This document shows, piece by piece, positions 16,735 to 25,045 of a stretch of 31,887 nucleotides of DNA. The notes under the pieces were generated by a model. The model ran no database searches and was not told the origin of the DNA. It saw only the letters and a program-made list of their open reading frames with translations. Source of the DNA: CAZVYN01 sp964631125 (GTDB taxonomy: Bacteria > Eisenbacteria > RBG-16-71-46 > CAIMUX01); NCBI GenBank assembly GCA_964631125.1, contig CAZVYN010000050.1:1-31887 (forward strand), in the 5' to 3' direction. Within the stretch, counting starts at the first letter, position 1, and each line of letters begins with the position of its first letter. The position numbers were made by a program, and so were the translations under genes.

Positions 16735-18575
16735 TGCAGCTCGAGCACTTGGGCGACTGGCGACGAACACACACCTGCGGCGGTCTCCGCGCGGATCAGG
16801 CCGACGGCGCCGCCCGTCTCTGCGGTTGGGTCCATCGGACGCGAGACCACGGGGGAGTCCTCTTCCTCGACCTCCGTGATCGGCACGGACTGACGCAGGT
16901 CGTCTTCCATCCGGGCCGAGTCCCGCAGGCGATGCTGGAGTCGGCTCGCTCGCTCCGGCACGAGTTCGTGGTTGCGATCGAGGGAGTGGTCGCGCTGCGG
17001 CCCGACGCGATGCGCAACGCCAACCTCCCGACCGGCGAGATCGAACTGATCGCCTCCGACCTGCGCATCCTGAACGATTCGCAGACCCCGCCGTTTCTGA
17101 TCGAGGACGACCCCTCGGCCAGCGAGGACCTGCGGCTGGAGTATCGGTTCGTCGATCTGCGTCGACCGGATCTGGCGTCGGTCCTGGGCCTGCGGCACCG
17201 TGTCGTGCTGACGGCGCGGCGTCATCTCGACGCACAGGGCTTCTGGGAGATCGAGACGCCGATGCTGGTGCGTCCCACTCCGGAAGGAGCGCGCGACTAT
17301 CTGGTGCCCAGTCGCGTGCACCCCGGAAAATTCTACGCGCTGCCGCAATCCCCGCAGCTCTACAAGCAGATCCTCATGGTCTCGGGGATGGATCGCTACT
17401 TCCAGATCGCTCGGTGTCTCCGCGATGAGGACCTGCGCGCCGATCGACAGCCGGAACACACTCAGATCGACATCGAGATGTCGTTCGTCGGCGAAGAGGA
17501 CGTCCAGACGCTGGTCGAAGGGATGTTCGCGGAGATCTTCCGTAGCCAGATGGGGGTCGAGCTCGAGCTTCCCTTCCCGCGTCTTGCCTACGTCGAAGCG
17601 ATGAATCGCTACGGCAGCGACAAGCCGGATCTACGCTTCGAACTGCCGATCGTGGACGCCGCCGACGCCGTACGAGGCTCCGGATTCCAGGTCTTCGAGC
17701 AGGCGCTCTCCTCCGGCGGGGCGGTCAAGGCGCTGCGAATCGAAGGGGGCGGCGCGCTCTCACGCAAGGATCAAGACGAGTTGGAGGCGCTGGCGAAGAC
17801 CTTTGGAGCGAAGGGGCTCGCGCGAGCGAAAGTGACCGCCGCGGGGCTCGACGGTGGGATCGCGAAGTTCCTCACCCCTGAGGTCCAAGCCCGTCTCATC
17901 GCGGCTTGCGGCGCCCGCGACGGTGACCTGATCGCGCTGGTGGCCGACCGCTGGGACATCGTGGTGCGCGCGCTGGGCGCGCTGCGGTCGCGTCTCGGAC
18001 AGGCCTGGCTGAAGTCACGTCCGGCGGACGCCGCGAAGTGGCGGTTCCTCTGGGTGACCGAGTTCCCCGTTTTCGAGAAGGATCCCGAGACCGGAACCTT
18101 CGCTCCCGCGCACCACATGTTCACTATGCCGCGGGACGAGGACCTCGCCTCGCTCGAGTCGGATCCGGAGCGTGTTCGCGGGAAACTGTACGACCTCGTC
18201 CTCAACGGCGTCGAACTCGGCTCGGGCAGCATCCGCATCCATCGGCGGGACATCCAGGAAGCGGTCATGCGGGTCGTGGGGGTCAGCGCCGAGGACGCCG
18301 AGCGGAAGTTCGGGTTCCTCCTGAAGGCATTCCAGTACGGGGCGCCGCCTCATGGCGGGATCGGTCTCGGACTCGACCGCCTCATCATGCTGCTCGCGGG
18401 ACGGACCTCGTTGCGCGACACGATCGCCTTCCCGAAGACGACGAGCGCGGCGTCGCTCATGGATGGCTGCCCCTCGGAGGTCGATCCCGCGGAGCTGAGG
18501 GAGCTGAATCTCCAGCAGAGTCTTCACCCGGGTCGCCGGCCGAACCCCGCGGGCGCCGATCGAGCGGACGGATAG
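16734..18575 (+). CDS. aspS: Aspartyl-tRNA synthetase, probably non-discriminating (Asp/Asn)
   Basis: Class II synthetase of 613 residues that charges tRNA with aspartate. The N-terminal OB anticodon-binding domain reads CGWVHRTRDHGGVLFLDLRDR. Class II motif 2 is ARCLRDEDLRADRQPEHTQID, the bacterial GAD insertion domain lies in the middle, and motif 3 is GGIGLGLDRLIMLL. H39 in the TRDHGG segment corresponds to the position that is His in known non-discriminating bacterial AspRS and Leu in discriminating ones such as that of E. coli. This suggests it also makes Asp-tRNA(Asn) for the GatCAB amidotransferase. A short extra tail (GRRPNPAGADRADG) ends the protein. The ATG overlaps the VanZ-like stop; GAGGA lies upstream. 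Confidence 0.96.
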   Translation: MQLEHLGDWRRTHTCGGLRADQADGAARLCGWVHRTRDHGGVLFLDLRDRHGLTQVVFHPGRVPQAMLESARSLRHEFVVAIEGVVALRPDAMRNANLPTGEIELIASDLRILNDSQTPPFLIEDDPSASEDLRLEYRFVDLRRPDLASVLGLRHRVVLTARRHLDAQGFWEIETPMLVRPTPEGARDYLVPSRVHPGKFYALPQSPQLYKQILMVSGMDRYFQIARCLRDEDLRADRQPEHTQIDIEMSFVGEEDVQTLVEGMFAEIFRSQMGVELELPFPRLAYVEAMNRYGSDKPDLRFELPIVDAADAVRGSGFQVFEQALSSGGAVKALRIEGGGALSRKDQDELEALAKTFGAKGLARAKVTAAGLDGGIAKFLTPEVQARLIAACGARDGDLIALVADRWDIVVRALGALRSRLGQAWLKSRPADAAKWRFLWVTEFPVFEKDPETGTFAPAHHMFTMPRDEDLASLESDPERVRGKLYDLVLNGVELGSGSIRIHRRDIQEAVMRVVGVSAEDAERKFGFLLKAFQYGAPPHGGIGLGLDRLIMLLAGRTSLRDTIAFPKTTSAASLMDGCPSEVDPAELRELNLQQSLHPGRRPNPAGADRADG

Positions 18576-18635
18576 CGAATCGGCGATCGGCGAAACGGTC
18601 CGATCGTCCCTAGCACAGGAAAGTAGGAACCACCG

Positions 18636-19421
18636 ATGCCCGGTCCCAACAGCGAAGAAGCACGCATTGCGTTGTTCATCGACTTCGAGAACATCGCTCT
18701 CGGCTTACGCGGGAAGAAGAGCAAGTCGTTCGATATCCACCGGGTGTTGGAGCGACTGCTCGAGAAGGGGCGGATCATCGCGAAACGCGCCTACGCCGAC
18801 TGGGGCCGCTACGCCGACTACAAGGCGGGCCTCCACGAGGCTGCGATCGAGTTGATCGAGGTGCCGAAGCGATCGCAGACGGGGAAGAACTCGGCCGACA
18901 TCCGATTGGTGGTCGACGCGCTCGACCTCTGTTACACGAAGGAGCATCTCGACACGTTCGTCGTCCTCTCGGGCGACAGCGACTTCTCACCGCTCGTCTC
19001 GAAATTGAAGGAGAACAACAAGCGGGTGATCGGGGTAGGGCTGCGCGACGCGACCTCGCTGCTCTTGGCCGACAACTGCGACGAGTTCCTTTTCTACGAG
19101 GAGTTGGTCCCGGCCCCGAGCGAGCGCGCCGAGCGCCACGCCAAGTCGCCGGCCGATCGCGGTTCGAACAAGAAGCAGGAGGCGTTCGATCTGCTCCTCG
19201 ACGCGATCGAGGCGCTCCTGCGCGAGAACAAGGAGATCCTCTGGAGCTCGATGATCAAGGACACGATCAAACGTAAGAAGTCGACCTTCTCGGAGAGCGC
19301 GTACGGGTTCCGCACCTTCAGCGAACTGCTCGAGGAGGCTGCGAAGGTCGGGCTCATCAAGATCACGCGTGACGGACGCTCCGGCGGGACCTACGTCGTG
19401 ACCGAAGTCAGGTTCGACTGA
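18636..19421 (+). CDS. NYN-domain (LabA/DUF88-type) predicted RNase with C-terminal LOTUS/OST-HTH domain
   Basis: 261 residues. The N-terminal NYN domain, a PIN-like nuclease fold, shows ALFIDFENIALG (D16), KNSADIRLVVDAL (D88, D94) and VVLSGDSDFSPLVSKLKE (D114, D116), which together give the expected acidic metal-binding site. The C-terminal part (about 170-258: KKQEAFDLLLDAIEALL, then STFSESAYGFRTFSELLEEA) resembles the OST-HTH/LOTUS domain, which binds RNA, including G-rich and G-quadruplex RNA in studied cases. The protein is therefore likely an RNA-cleaving enzyme, but bacterial members have no firm substrate. AGGAA lies upstream of the ATG. The 60 bases after aspS show no terminator, so the gene may be expressed with aspS. 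Confidence 0.88.
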   Translation: MPGPNSEEARIALFIDFENIALGLRGKKSKSFDIHRVLERLLEKGRIIAKRAYADWGRYADYKAGLHEAAIELIEVPKRSQTGKNSADIRLVVDALDLCYTKEHLDTFVVLSGDSDFSPLVSKLKENNKRVIGVGLRDATSLLLADNCDEFLFYEELVPAPSERAERHAKSPADRGSNKKQEAFDLLLDAIEALLRENKEILWSSMIKDTIKRKKSTFSESAYGFRTFSELLEEAAKVGLIKITRDGRSGGTYVVTEVRFD

Positions 19422-19565
19422 GTGAGTTCAGGCGCTGGACGCGGTCGTCCCACCGGCTGGCTGCCCTCCAGGCCGGGTGTTAGACTCTTGACGCTTTCCG
19501 TCGGCATCCCGCCGCAGCGCAGGGTCCGGCCTTCCATGACGCCATCTACCGTCAGAGGAGCTTGG

Positions 19566-19889
19566 ATGTCTCAACCGTCCCGCGAATCGAGATCTGATCG
19601 CTTCCGCCTCGCCTCGCTCGCCGCCGCCTCCGCTCTGCTCCTGACCGGCGCGTTCGGGTGCGCCGGCGGGTCGCGGTGTCAGATCATTCCGGCGCAGCTC
19701 GAACTGGCGGAGATGTCCCGCGACAAGGCCCGCACCGCCTATCTGTCGTTGAAGGATGACGTCGATCGGATGCAGAGCAACAACGAGGTGTCGCTGGAGC
19801 GAGAGGCGAGCCTGACGAAGGAGCGGGACGAACTGAAGGCGCTCGTCGACTCGATCGGCGTCGGCCGCGAGCAGAAGGAGGCGAAGTGA
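19566..19889 (+). CDS. Small coiled-coil lipoprotein
   Basis: 107 residues of unknown function. An N-terminal region of 14 residues is followed by a hydrophobic stretch ending in TGAFGC, so C32 would be lipidated. The mature part from about residue 45 is highly charged and helical (MSRDKARTAYLSLKDDVDRMQSNN, then EREASLTKERDELKALVDSI), consistent with a coiled coil. GGAG lies five bases before the ATG. Its stop overlaps the GTG of the following LysM lipoprotein, and the two share the same layout (lipobox cysteine at 32, then coiled coil), so they may be partners in the same envelope complex. A longer reading frame from 19422 has no ribosome site. The 144 bases before it contain TTAGACT and TTGACG but no convincing promoter pair. 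Confidence 0.75.
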   Translation: MSQPSRESRSDRFRLASLAAASALLLTGAFGCAGGSRCQIIPAQLELAEMSRDKARTAYLSLKDDVDRMQSNNEVSLEREASLTKERDELKALVDSIGVGREQKEAK

Positions 19890-20464
19890 GCGGGAAGCCC
19901 GGGGGGAAGTCTGAGAGCAAGTCCGCCGGCACGTTCGTGCGCGCGCTCGCGGCGACTCTCTTGCTCGTGGGCGTGGGGTGCGCCCCGAGCGGAGGCGCGG
20001 TCCCGTTCAAGGATCCGGCCAAGGGGGAGTTCTACACGATGGAAGAGTTGGAGGGCCTGCGCGGCGCCCAACTCGACCGCTATTGCCAGTACATGGAGCG
20101 GGCGCTCCGCGACACCAAGGCCGAGACGACGCTACTCACCGCTCGGCGCGACAGCCTGGAGAAGGCCTCTGAGGATTTCCGGACGCAGTCGACAGAGTTG
20201 TCCAGTCGATTGGTGAAGCTCCAGAACGAAGTGCGGGAGCTGCGGCTGAAAGAGAAGGCGCTCACGAGTTACGTGGTTCGTCCCGGCGACACGCTGAAGA
20301 CCATCGCGGCGAAGGCGCTGAACGATGAATCGCGCTGGCGCGAGATCTTCGAATTGAACAAGGGCGCGCTCGGCAAGGAAGACGCCGAGTTGCGCATTGG
20401 AAGCCGATTGAACATGCCGCGCGGCCAGGGCGGAGGGACGAAGCCTGGGGGCTCGAAATCGTGA
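19886..20464 (+). CDS. LysM-domain coiled-coil lipoprotein
   Basis: 192 residues from a GTG overlapping the previous stop. A lipoprotein signal ends in LLLVGVGC (C32). Residues about 50-125 are helical and charged (coiled coil). Residues about 128-178 form one LysM domain (TSYVVRPGDTLKTIAAKALND to LRIGSRLNMP), which binds peptidoglycan GlcNAc. The tail is Gly/Lys-rich. The protein probably tethers a membrane to the cell wall, or senses or organises peptidoglycan. It is coupled to the coiled-coil lipoprotein upstream, and 28 bases separate it from phoH. The fold resembles LysM lipoproteins often annotated as tail or secretin-associated proteins, but no such genes are nearby. Confidence 0.85.
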   Translation: MSGKPGGKSESKSAGTFVRALAATLLLVGVGCAPSGGAVPFKDPAKGEFYTMEELEGLRGAQLDRYCQYMERALRDTKAETTLLTARRDSLEKASEDFRTQSTELSSRLVKLQNEVRELRLKEKALTSYVVRPGDTLKTIAAKALNDESRWREIFELNKGALGKEDAELRIGSRLNMPRGQGGGTKPGGSKS

Positions 20465-20492
20465 CGTCAGTGGGAGAAGCGGTTCGGACCCG

Positions 20493-21509
20493 ATGAGTTC
20501 CTCGGCCGCACAGGAGACGATCCCGATCGCGGGCATCGACCTTCTTCCCGTCTTCGGTCATGCCGATCGAAATCTCCGCGCCGTGGAGGATCGCTTCGGC
20601 GTGGCAGTGAGCGCTCGCGGGGATCGGCTGGTCGTGCGCGGTCAGGCCCAAGCGGTGGCGGCCTCCAGCGCGGTCTTGAGGGCGCTGCTGGAGCGCGCGA
20701 AGACGGGCCGCGCCATCACCGAAGAAGACCTCGAGTTCCTCTTGGGTAGCGCCGAGCGGAACTCGACCCAGCCGGCTTCTTCCGATTCACCGCGCGTGGA
20801 CGGCGCGCCTTCGTCGGGAATGGTCGACGGCGTCGTCTTCCTCGGCGACAAGAAGGTCGTCAAGGTCCGCTCGCCGGCGCAGGCCGACTACGTCGAAGGG
20901 ATGTTGGCCGACGATATCGTCTTCGGGATCGGACCCGCGGGAACCGGCAAGACCTACCTGGCGGTGGCGATGGCTCTGCGGCTGCTGCGCGAGAAGGTGG
21001 TCGAGAAGATCGTGCTCGCTCGTCCGGCGGTGGAGGCGGGGGAGAGTCTCGGGTTCCTCCCGGGAGACTTGCAGGAGAAGGTCGATCCGTACCTGCGGCC
21101 GCTCTACGACGCGCTCCAGGACATGGTGCACTTCGAGAAGCTGCAGCGATTCCTCCAGCTCGGCGTGGTCGAGGTGGTGCCGCTCGCGTTCATGCGCGGT
21201 CGGACGCTGTCCCGCGCCTTTGTCATCCTGGACGAGGCGCAGAACACGACGCTCTCGCAGATGAAGATGTTCCTCACGCGGCTGGGGCCCGGCAGCAAGG
21301 CGGCCATCACCGGCGACGTGACTCAGATCGATCTCGCGAATCCGGAGTCGTCCGGCCTCATCAAGATCCAATCGATTCTCGATGGTCTGGAAGGAATCCG
21401 CTTCGTCTACTTCAGCGACAAGGACGTCGTTCGCCACCGGCTCGTGCGCGACATCATCCTCGCGTTCGATCGGGTCGGGCGACCCCGCGTCGAGTCGGCT
21501 GAGGGCTGA
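20493..21509 (+). CDS. PhoH-like ATPase (YbeZ type)
   Basis: 338 residues. An N-terminal KH-like segment (LRAVEDRFGVAVSARGDRLVVRGQ) precedes the PhoH P-loop domain: Walker A GPAGTGKT at 147-154, ARPAVEAGESLGFLPGDLQEKVDPY, Walker B FVILDEAQNTT and ITGDVTQIDL. This is the YbeZ form that acts with the RNase YbeY in ribosome and RNA quality control in studied bacteria. Here it lies in the same operon as ybeY, with the 7TM-HD gene between them, which is a common arrangement. The ribosome site (GGAGAA) is rather distant from the ATG. Confidence 0.95.
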   Translation: MSSSAAQETIPIAGIDLLPVFGHADRNLRAVEDRFGVAVSARGDRLVVRGQAQAVAASSAVLRALLERAKTGRAITEEDLEFLLGSAERNSTQPASSDSPRVDGAPSSGMVDGVVFLGDKKVVKVRSPAQADYVEGMLADDIVFGIGPAGTGKTYLAVAMALRLLREKVVEKIVLARPAVEAGESLGFLPGDLQEKVDPYLRPLYDALQDMVHFEKLQRFLQLGVVEVVPLAFMRGRTLSRAFVILDEAQNTTLSQMKMFLTRLGPGSKAAITGDVTQIDLANPESSGLIKIQSILDGLEGIRFVYFSDKDVVRHRLVRDIILAFDRVGRPRVESAEG

Positions 21510-21535
21510 CGGGCGCGTCCAGGGCGGACCGCGGA

Positions 21536-23656
21536 ATGTCCGTGTCGATTCGAGTCCAGCAGCGCCTCGCGCTCGGGCTGGTCGCGCTGACCGCTCTCGG
21601 ACTCGTCTCCTGGCCGTTCGGTCCTTTCGACGCCGCGCCGCGTCTGGGAGAAGTGCAGCCGACTTCGGTCGTGGCGGAGTTCGATTTCCCACTCTTGAAG
21701 GACGTCGGCGCTCTCGAGTCCGAGCGGGCGGGCGCCGCGGGCGCAGTGGCGGCGGTGGTTGTGCGCGCCGACAGCTCCTCGGAGGCGAGCTTCGCGCGGA
21801 TGCGCGCGCTCTCGGAACAGGTGCGGGTTCTGCGTCGTCCCGCTTCTCGCGACGCTGCGGCGGTGACAGAGGTGGAGCTGCCGTTCTCTCCCCCGACCCT
21901 GATGTCACTGCTCCTCGGCGATCGATCCGATGAACTGCTGGCGGAGGCCGACCGGGCCGTGCGTGAGATCCTCTCGCGCGGATGGATCGGCGCGGCGGAT
22001 CGCGAGGCGATCGCCGGGTTCGGTCAGGTGCGCATCGTCGATGCGTTGGGCGAAGTCCTCACACCGAGGGACCGGCTCCCCGATGACGCCCGCGTTCGCG
22101 AGTTGCTGGAGCGTCGCGCGGCCGCCGGCGGGCTCTCGGTCACGGCTTTGACGGAAGTCGTGCACCACGCCCTCACGCCGAATCTGCGCTACGACGCCGA
22201 GGGGACCGCAACTCAGGTGCGAGAAGCGCGCGATGCCGTTCCGATCGTCGAGGGGCTGGTGCGCCGCGGCGAGCGCATCGTGGCCGCGCGCGAACGGATC
22301 ACCCCCGATCAATTCCGCGCCCTCCGGTCGTACCACTACTGGCGCGGCGAGCGAGGAATTGACGAGTCGTGGTGGCGCCGTCTGGGTCCCGCGCTCGGCG
22401 ACGTGCTGCTGGTCGGGATCTTGCTCTGCGCTTTCGTCGCGTATCTCTGGTTCCACGAGCGATGGCGACTCGAACAGCCCGATCAGCTCTGGCTGCTCGC
22501 CGGTTTGGAAGCGCTCGTGCTGGCGCTCGCGACGATTCTCGTCCAGGGATTCTCGGTGCCGCCGCTCCTCGTGCCGGTCGCCACTCTCTCGATCCTCGCG
22601 ACGCTCTTCTTCGATGATCGCGTGGGGATGGCGGCGACCGTTCTTCCGATCTTCTTGGTCGGTCTGGTCGCCGACGGAGGCACTCCGTTTTTCGCGGTCG
22701 TCGGACTGGGGAGCCTCGGCGCGGTCCTGCTGACGCCGCGCGTCCGTGAGCGGGCGCATGTCTATTCGCTGCTGCTGACGGTGCCGGCCGTCCATCTACT
22801 CGTGCTGCTCGCCTTGACGCTGGCCGAAGGCGGCCCGCTCTCCAGCTTCTTGCGCAACGGCTTCGCGGCCATCGCGAGCCCCTTCCTCGCCGCGGCGCTC
22901 GCACTCTTGCTCCTCCCGGTCTTGGAGGGACTGTTTCGTCGCTCGACCGCGCTCTCGCTCCTGGAGTTGTCCGACCCGAGTCGGCCGCTCTTGCGTCGGC
23001 TGTTGGCCGAGGCCCCCGGCACCTATCACCACTCGATGTTGGTCGGAAATCTCGCCGCGGCGGCTGCCCAGGCGATCGGCGCAAACGAGTTGCTCACGCG
23101 AGTCATCGGCTACTATCACGACATCGGGAAACTCGCGAAGCCCGACTACTTCACGGAGAATATCCCGGTCGGCGCGACCAATCCGCACGATCGCCTCAAT
23201 CCGTCCATGAGTCGCCTCCTCTTGGAGTCCCACGTCCGAGAGGGTATCGCGCTGGCGGCGAGCGCCCGCCTCTCGCGCGAGATCGTGCAGGGCATCCGAG
23301 AGCATCACGGCGTCGGCTCCATGCGCGGGCTGTGGCGACGCGCACTCGAACGTGAGCCCGAGGCCCGCGCCGAGGACTTCGTCTATCCGGGGCCGCGTCC
23401 CTCCAGCAAGGAGTCGGCGTTGGTCTTGTTGGCCAACGAGGTCGAGTCCTCCGCCCGCATCCTGGAAGACCCGAGCCCGAGTCGAGTGAAAGGGATGGTG
23501 CTGCGGGTGGTGCAAGAGAATCTGGAGAACGGCAACCTGGACGAGAGCGGATTCACTCTGAGCGAGATCGCGCGGATCCGCGATGTGTTCACGCACCTCC
23601 TCTCGGGCGCGTTTGGCGCCCGCGTCGCCGCGGCGCGCGGGTCGAGCGATGTCTGA
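21536..23656 (+). CDS. 7TM-HD family membrane phosphodiesterase (PgpH-like, probably c-di-AMP)
   Basis: 706 residues. An N-terminal membrane anchor (ALGLVALTALGLVSWPFG) is followed by an extracytoplasmic 7TMR-HDED region to about 285. Several helices then span about 285-480, and a cytosolic HD domain covers about 500-650. HD residues visible are HHSMLVGNLA, YYHDIGKLAKPDYFTEN (H528, D529), NPHDRLNPSMS and REHHGVGSM. Listeria PgpH, the best studied member, hydrolyses c-di-AMP, so the same role is likely though not certain. The gene sits between phoH and ybeY, and its stop overlaps the ybeY start by 8 bases. Confidence 0.93.
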   Translation: MSVSIRVQQRLALGLVALTALGLVSWPFGPFDAAPRLGEVQPTSVVAEFDFPLLKDVGALESERAGAAGAVAAVVVRADSSSEASFARMRALSEQVRVLRRPASRDAAAVTEVELPFSPPTLMSLLLGDRSDELLAEADRAVREILSRGWIGAADREAIAGFGQVRIVDALGEVLTPRDRLPDDARVRELLERRAAAGGLSVTALTEVVHHALTPNLRYDAEGTATQVREARDAVPIVEGLVRRGERIVAARERITPDQFRALRSYHYWRGERGIDESWWRRLGPALGDVLLVGILLCAFVAYLWFHERWRLEQPDQLWLLAGLEALVLALATILVQGFSVPPLLVPVATLSILATLFFDDRVGMAATVLPIFLVGLVADGGTPFFAVVGLGSLGAVLLTPRVRERAHVYSLLLTVPAVHLLVLLALTLAEGGPLSSFLRNGFAAIASPFLAAALALLLLPVLEGLFRRSTALSLLELSDPSRPLLRRLLAEAPGTYHHSMLVGNLAAAAAQAIGANELLTRVIGYYHDIGKLAKPDYFTENIPVGATNPHDRLNPSMSRLLLESHVREGIALAASARLSREIVQGIREHHGVGSMRGLWRRALEREPEARAEDFVYPGPRPSSKESALVLLANEVESSARILEDPSPSRVKGMVLRVVQENLENGNLDESGFTLSEIARIRDVFTHLLSGAFGARVAAARGSSDV

Positions 23657-24227
23657 GGCGGTGCGTCCCGTTCCCATCCAGGTGAGAACGCGCGGCCAGC
23701 GTTTCGATCGCGGCGCGATTCGCGAACTGGTGCGCGCCTGTCTCGATCGGGAGAAGGCGCCGCCGGGAGCGGGCGTCGGCGTCGTCTTGGCGGGGGATCG
23801 CGTGATCGCGCGCCTCAATCGCGACTACCGGGGGAAGGACAGGACCACCGATGTCCTCTCCTTCGCCTATGACGCGCCGCCGCGGCGAACGGGCGAGGCG
23901 GCGCGACGCTCACGCTTGGCGCGCGGCGCACGAACCGCGCAGGCGCCCGACGCCGCGGCGCTCGGAGAAGAGACGTTGCTCGGCGAGGTCTTCGTGTCGC
24001 TGCCGGTCTGCCGCGCGCAGGCCCGAGAGCAGGGCGTGCCGCTCGGTGTCGAGTTGGTCCGACTGCTCGTGCATGGCGTGCTGCACATCCTGGGTCATGA
24101 CCACGAGCGCCCCCGCGACGCTGCTCGCATGCGGCCCCGCGAGCGAGCGTTGCGCGCGTGGGCGGCGCGGGAGGGGCTCGGTGGAACTCTGACCGGCGCG
24201 AACCGAACCGGGCGGTCGGCCTCGTGA
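23649..24227 (+). CDS. ybeY: Endoribonuclease YbeY
   Basis: 192 residues. The zinc motif HGVLHILGHDH places the three ligands at H142, H146 and H152. The N-terminal half carries RLNRDYRGKDRTTDVLSF. YbeY processes 16S rRNA 3' ends and takes part in ribosome quality control. A roughly 25-residue Arg/Ala-rich insert lies between VLSFAY and LGEVFVS, and the C-terminus has an extra tail, so it is longer than the usual 150-160 residues. The conserved Tyr of GYDH is His here. The ATG lies within the end of the 7TM-HD gene. The longer frame from 23583 is an overlap artefact. Confidence 0.94.
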   Translation: MSEAVRPVPIQVRTRGQRFDRGAIRELVRACLDREKAPPGAGVGVVLAGDRVIARLNRDYRGKDRTTDVLSFAYDAPPRRTGEAARRSRLARGARTAQAPDAAALGEETLLGEVFVSLPVCRAQAREQGVPLGVELVRLLVHGVLHILGHDHERPRDAARMRPRERALRAWAAREGLGGTLTGANRTGRSAS

Positions 24228-25045
24228 AGTCGCTGCTGTTGGGCCTATGCCTCGCGCTCGCGATTCCGCTCGGCGCCTTGAGTGGGTCGTTGCGACCGCG
24301 CGCGAGACGTCCGTTCCGCGTCTTCTGGCTCGTGGTGGCGCTGGCCGGTTGGGGAGTTGTCGCCCTGTCGGTGGCGCCGGCGGATCTCGCCGGTGGAACC
24401 GTGCGTGCGTTGATCCTCGTCGCCGTCGGCTTCCTCTACATCGAAGGGGTGCTCGTCGTGGCGCGCGGGCGGAGGCGGGCGGAGAGTGAGACGCCGCCCC
24501 GCGCGCTGGCGGTCAGCGAGTCGAACGAGTCGAGCGACGAAGCCGACGAGCGTCACGCGGACGATGAGCCGGACCTGCCTCCGGAAGCGATCGAGTTAGA
24601 GGCGCGCATCGTCGCGTGTGAACGGATCCCGGTCGAGCAGGTGATGACTCCGCGGGAGCGCATTGTCTGGGTCGACGCGTCGACTCCTCTGCGCGCGGTC
24701 CTCGAACGGATGAAGTCGGCGTCGCGCGCGCGGTTGCTCGTCGTCGACGGAACTCTGGAGCGCGTGGTCGGCGTGGCGCACGCCAAGGATCTCCTGCCGC
24801 TCGTGGTAGAGGGACAGGCCGGGGCGCTCGTGCGGCACCACCTCAGGCGCGCACTGCATGTGCCGCAAGGACGATCGGTCGCAGGGCTCCTGGACGACTT
24901 CCGTCGCGGCCGTGTTCATCTCGGCGTGGTGTCGGACAACAAGGGGCGCACGCTCGGAATCGTCACGCAACGCGACGTCTTCGCCTATCTCGCGGGGAGC
25001 AAGAGCGGGAGCCCGGATGGGCGCGCATCAGGTGCGTCGGGATGA
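24224..25045 (+). CDS. Membrane protein with tandem CBS domains (CorC/CNNM-like paralogue)
   Basis: 273 residues from a GTG overlapping the ybeY stop (GTGA). Three hydrophobic segments occupy about 1-90 (LLLGLCLALAIPLGALSG, FWLVVALAGWGVVALSV, ALILVAVGFLYIEGVLVVA). An acidic linker rich in Ser/Glu/Asp follows, then a CBS pair with the CorC-type EQVMTPRERIVWVDASTPL and a second repeat ending GRTLGIVTQRDVFAYL. There is no C-terminal CorC/HlyC domain, and the membrane part does not match DUF21 well. Its stop overlaps the start of the next, more complete CorC-like gene. The pair may form a heterodimer through their CBS domains. A role in Mg2+/Co2+ efflux is plausible by family only. Confidence 0.82.
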   Translation: MKSLLLGLCLALAIPLGALSGSLRPRARRPFRVFWLVVALAGWGVVALSVAPADLAGGTVRALILVAVGFLYIEGVLVVARGRRRAESETPPRALAVSESNESSDEADERHADDEPDLPPEAIELEARIVACERIPVEQVMTPRERIVWVDASTPLRAVLERMKSASRARLLVVDGTLERVVGVAHAKDLLPLVVEGQAGALVRHHLRRALHVPQGRSVAGLLDDFRRGRVHLGVVSDNKGRTLGIVTQRDVFAYLAGSKSGSPDGRASGASG

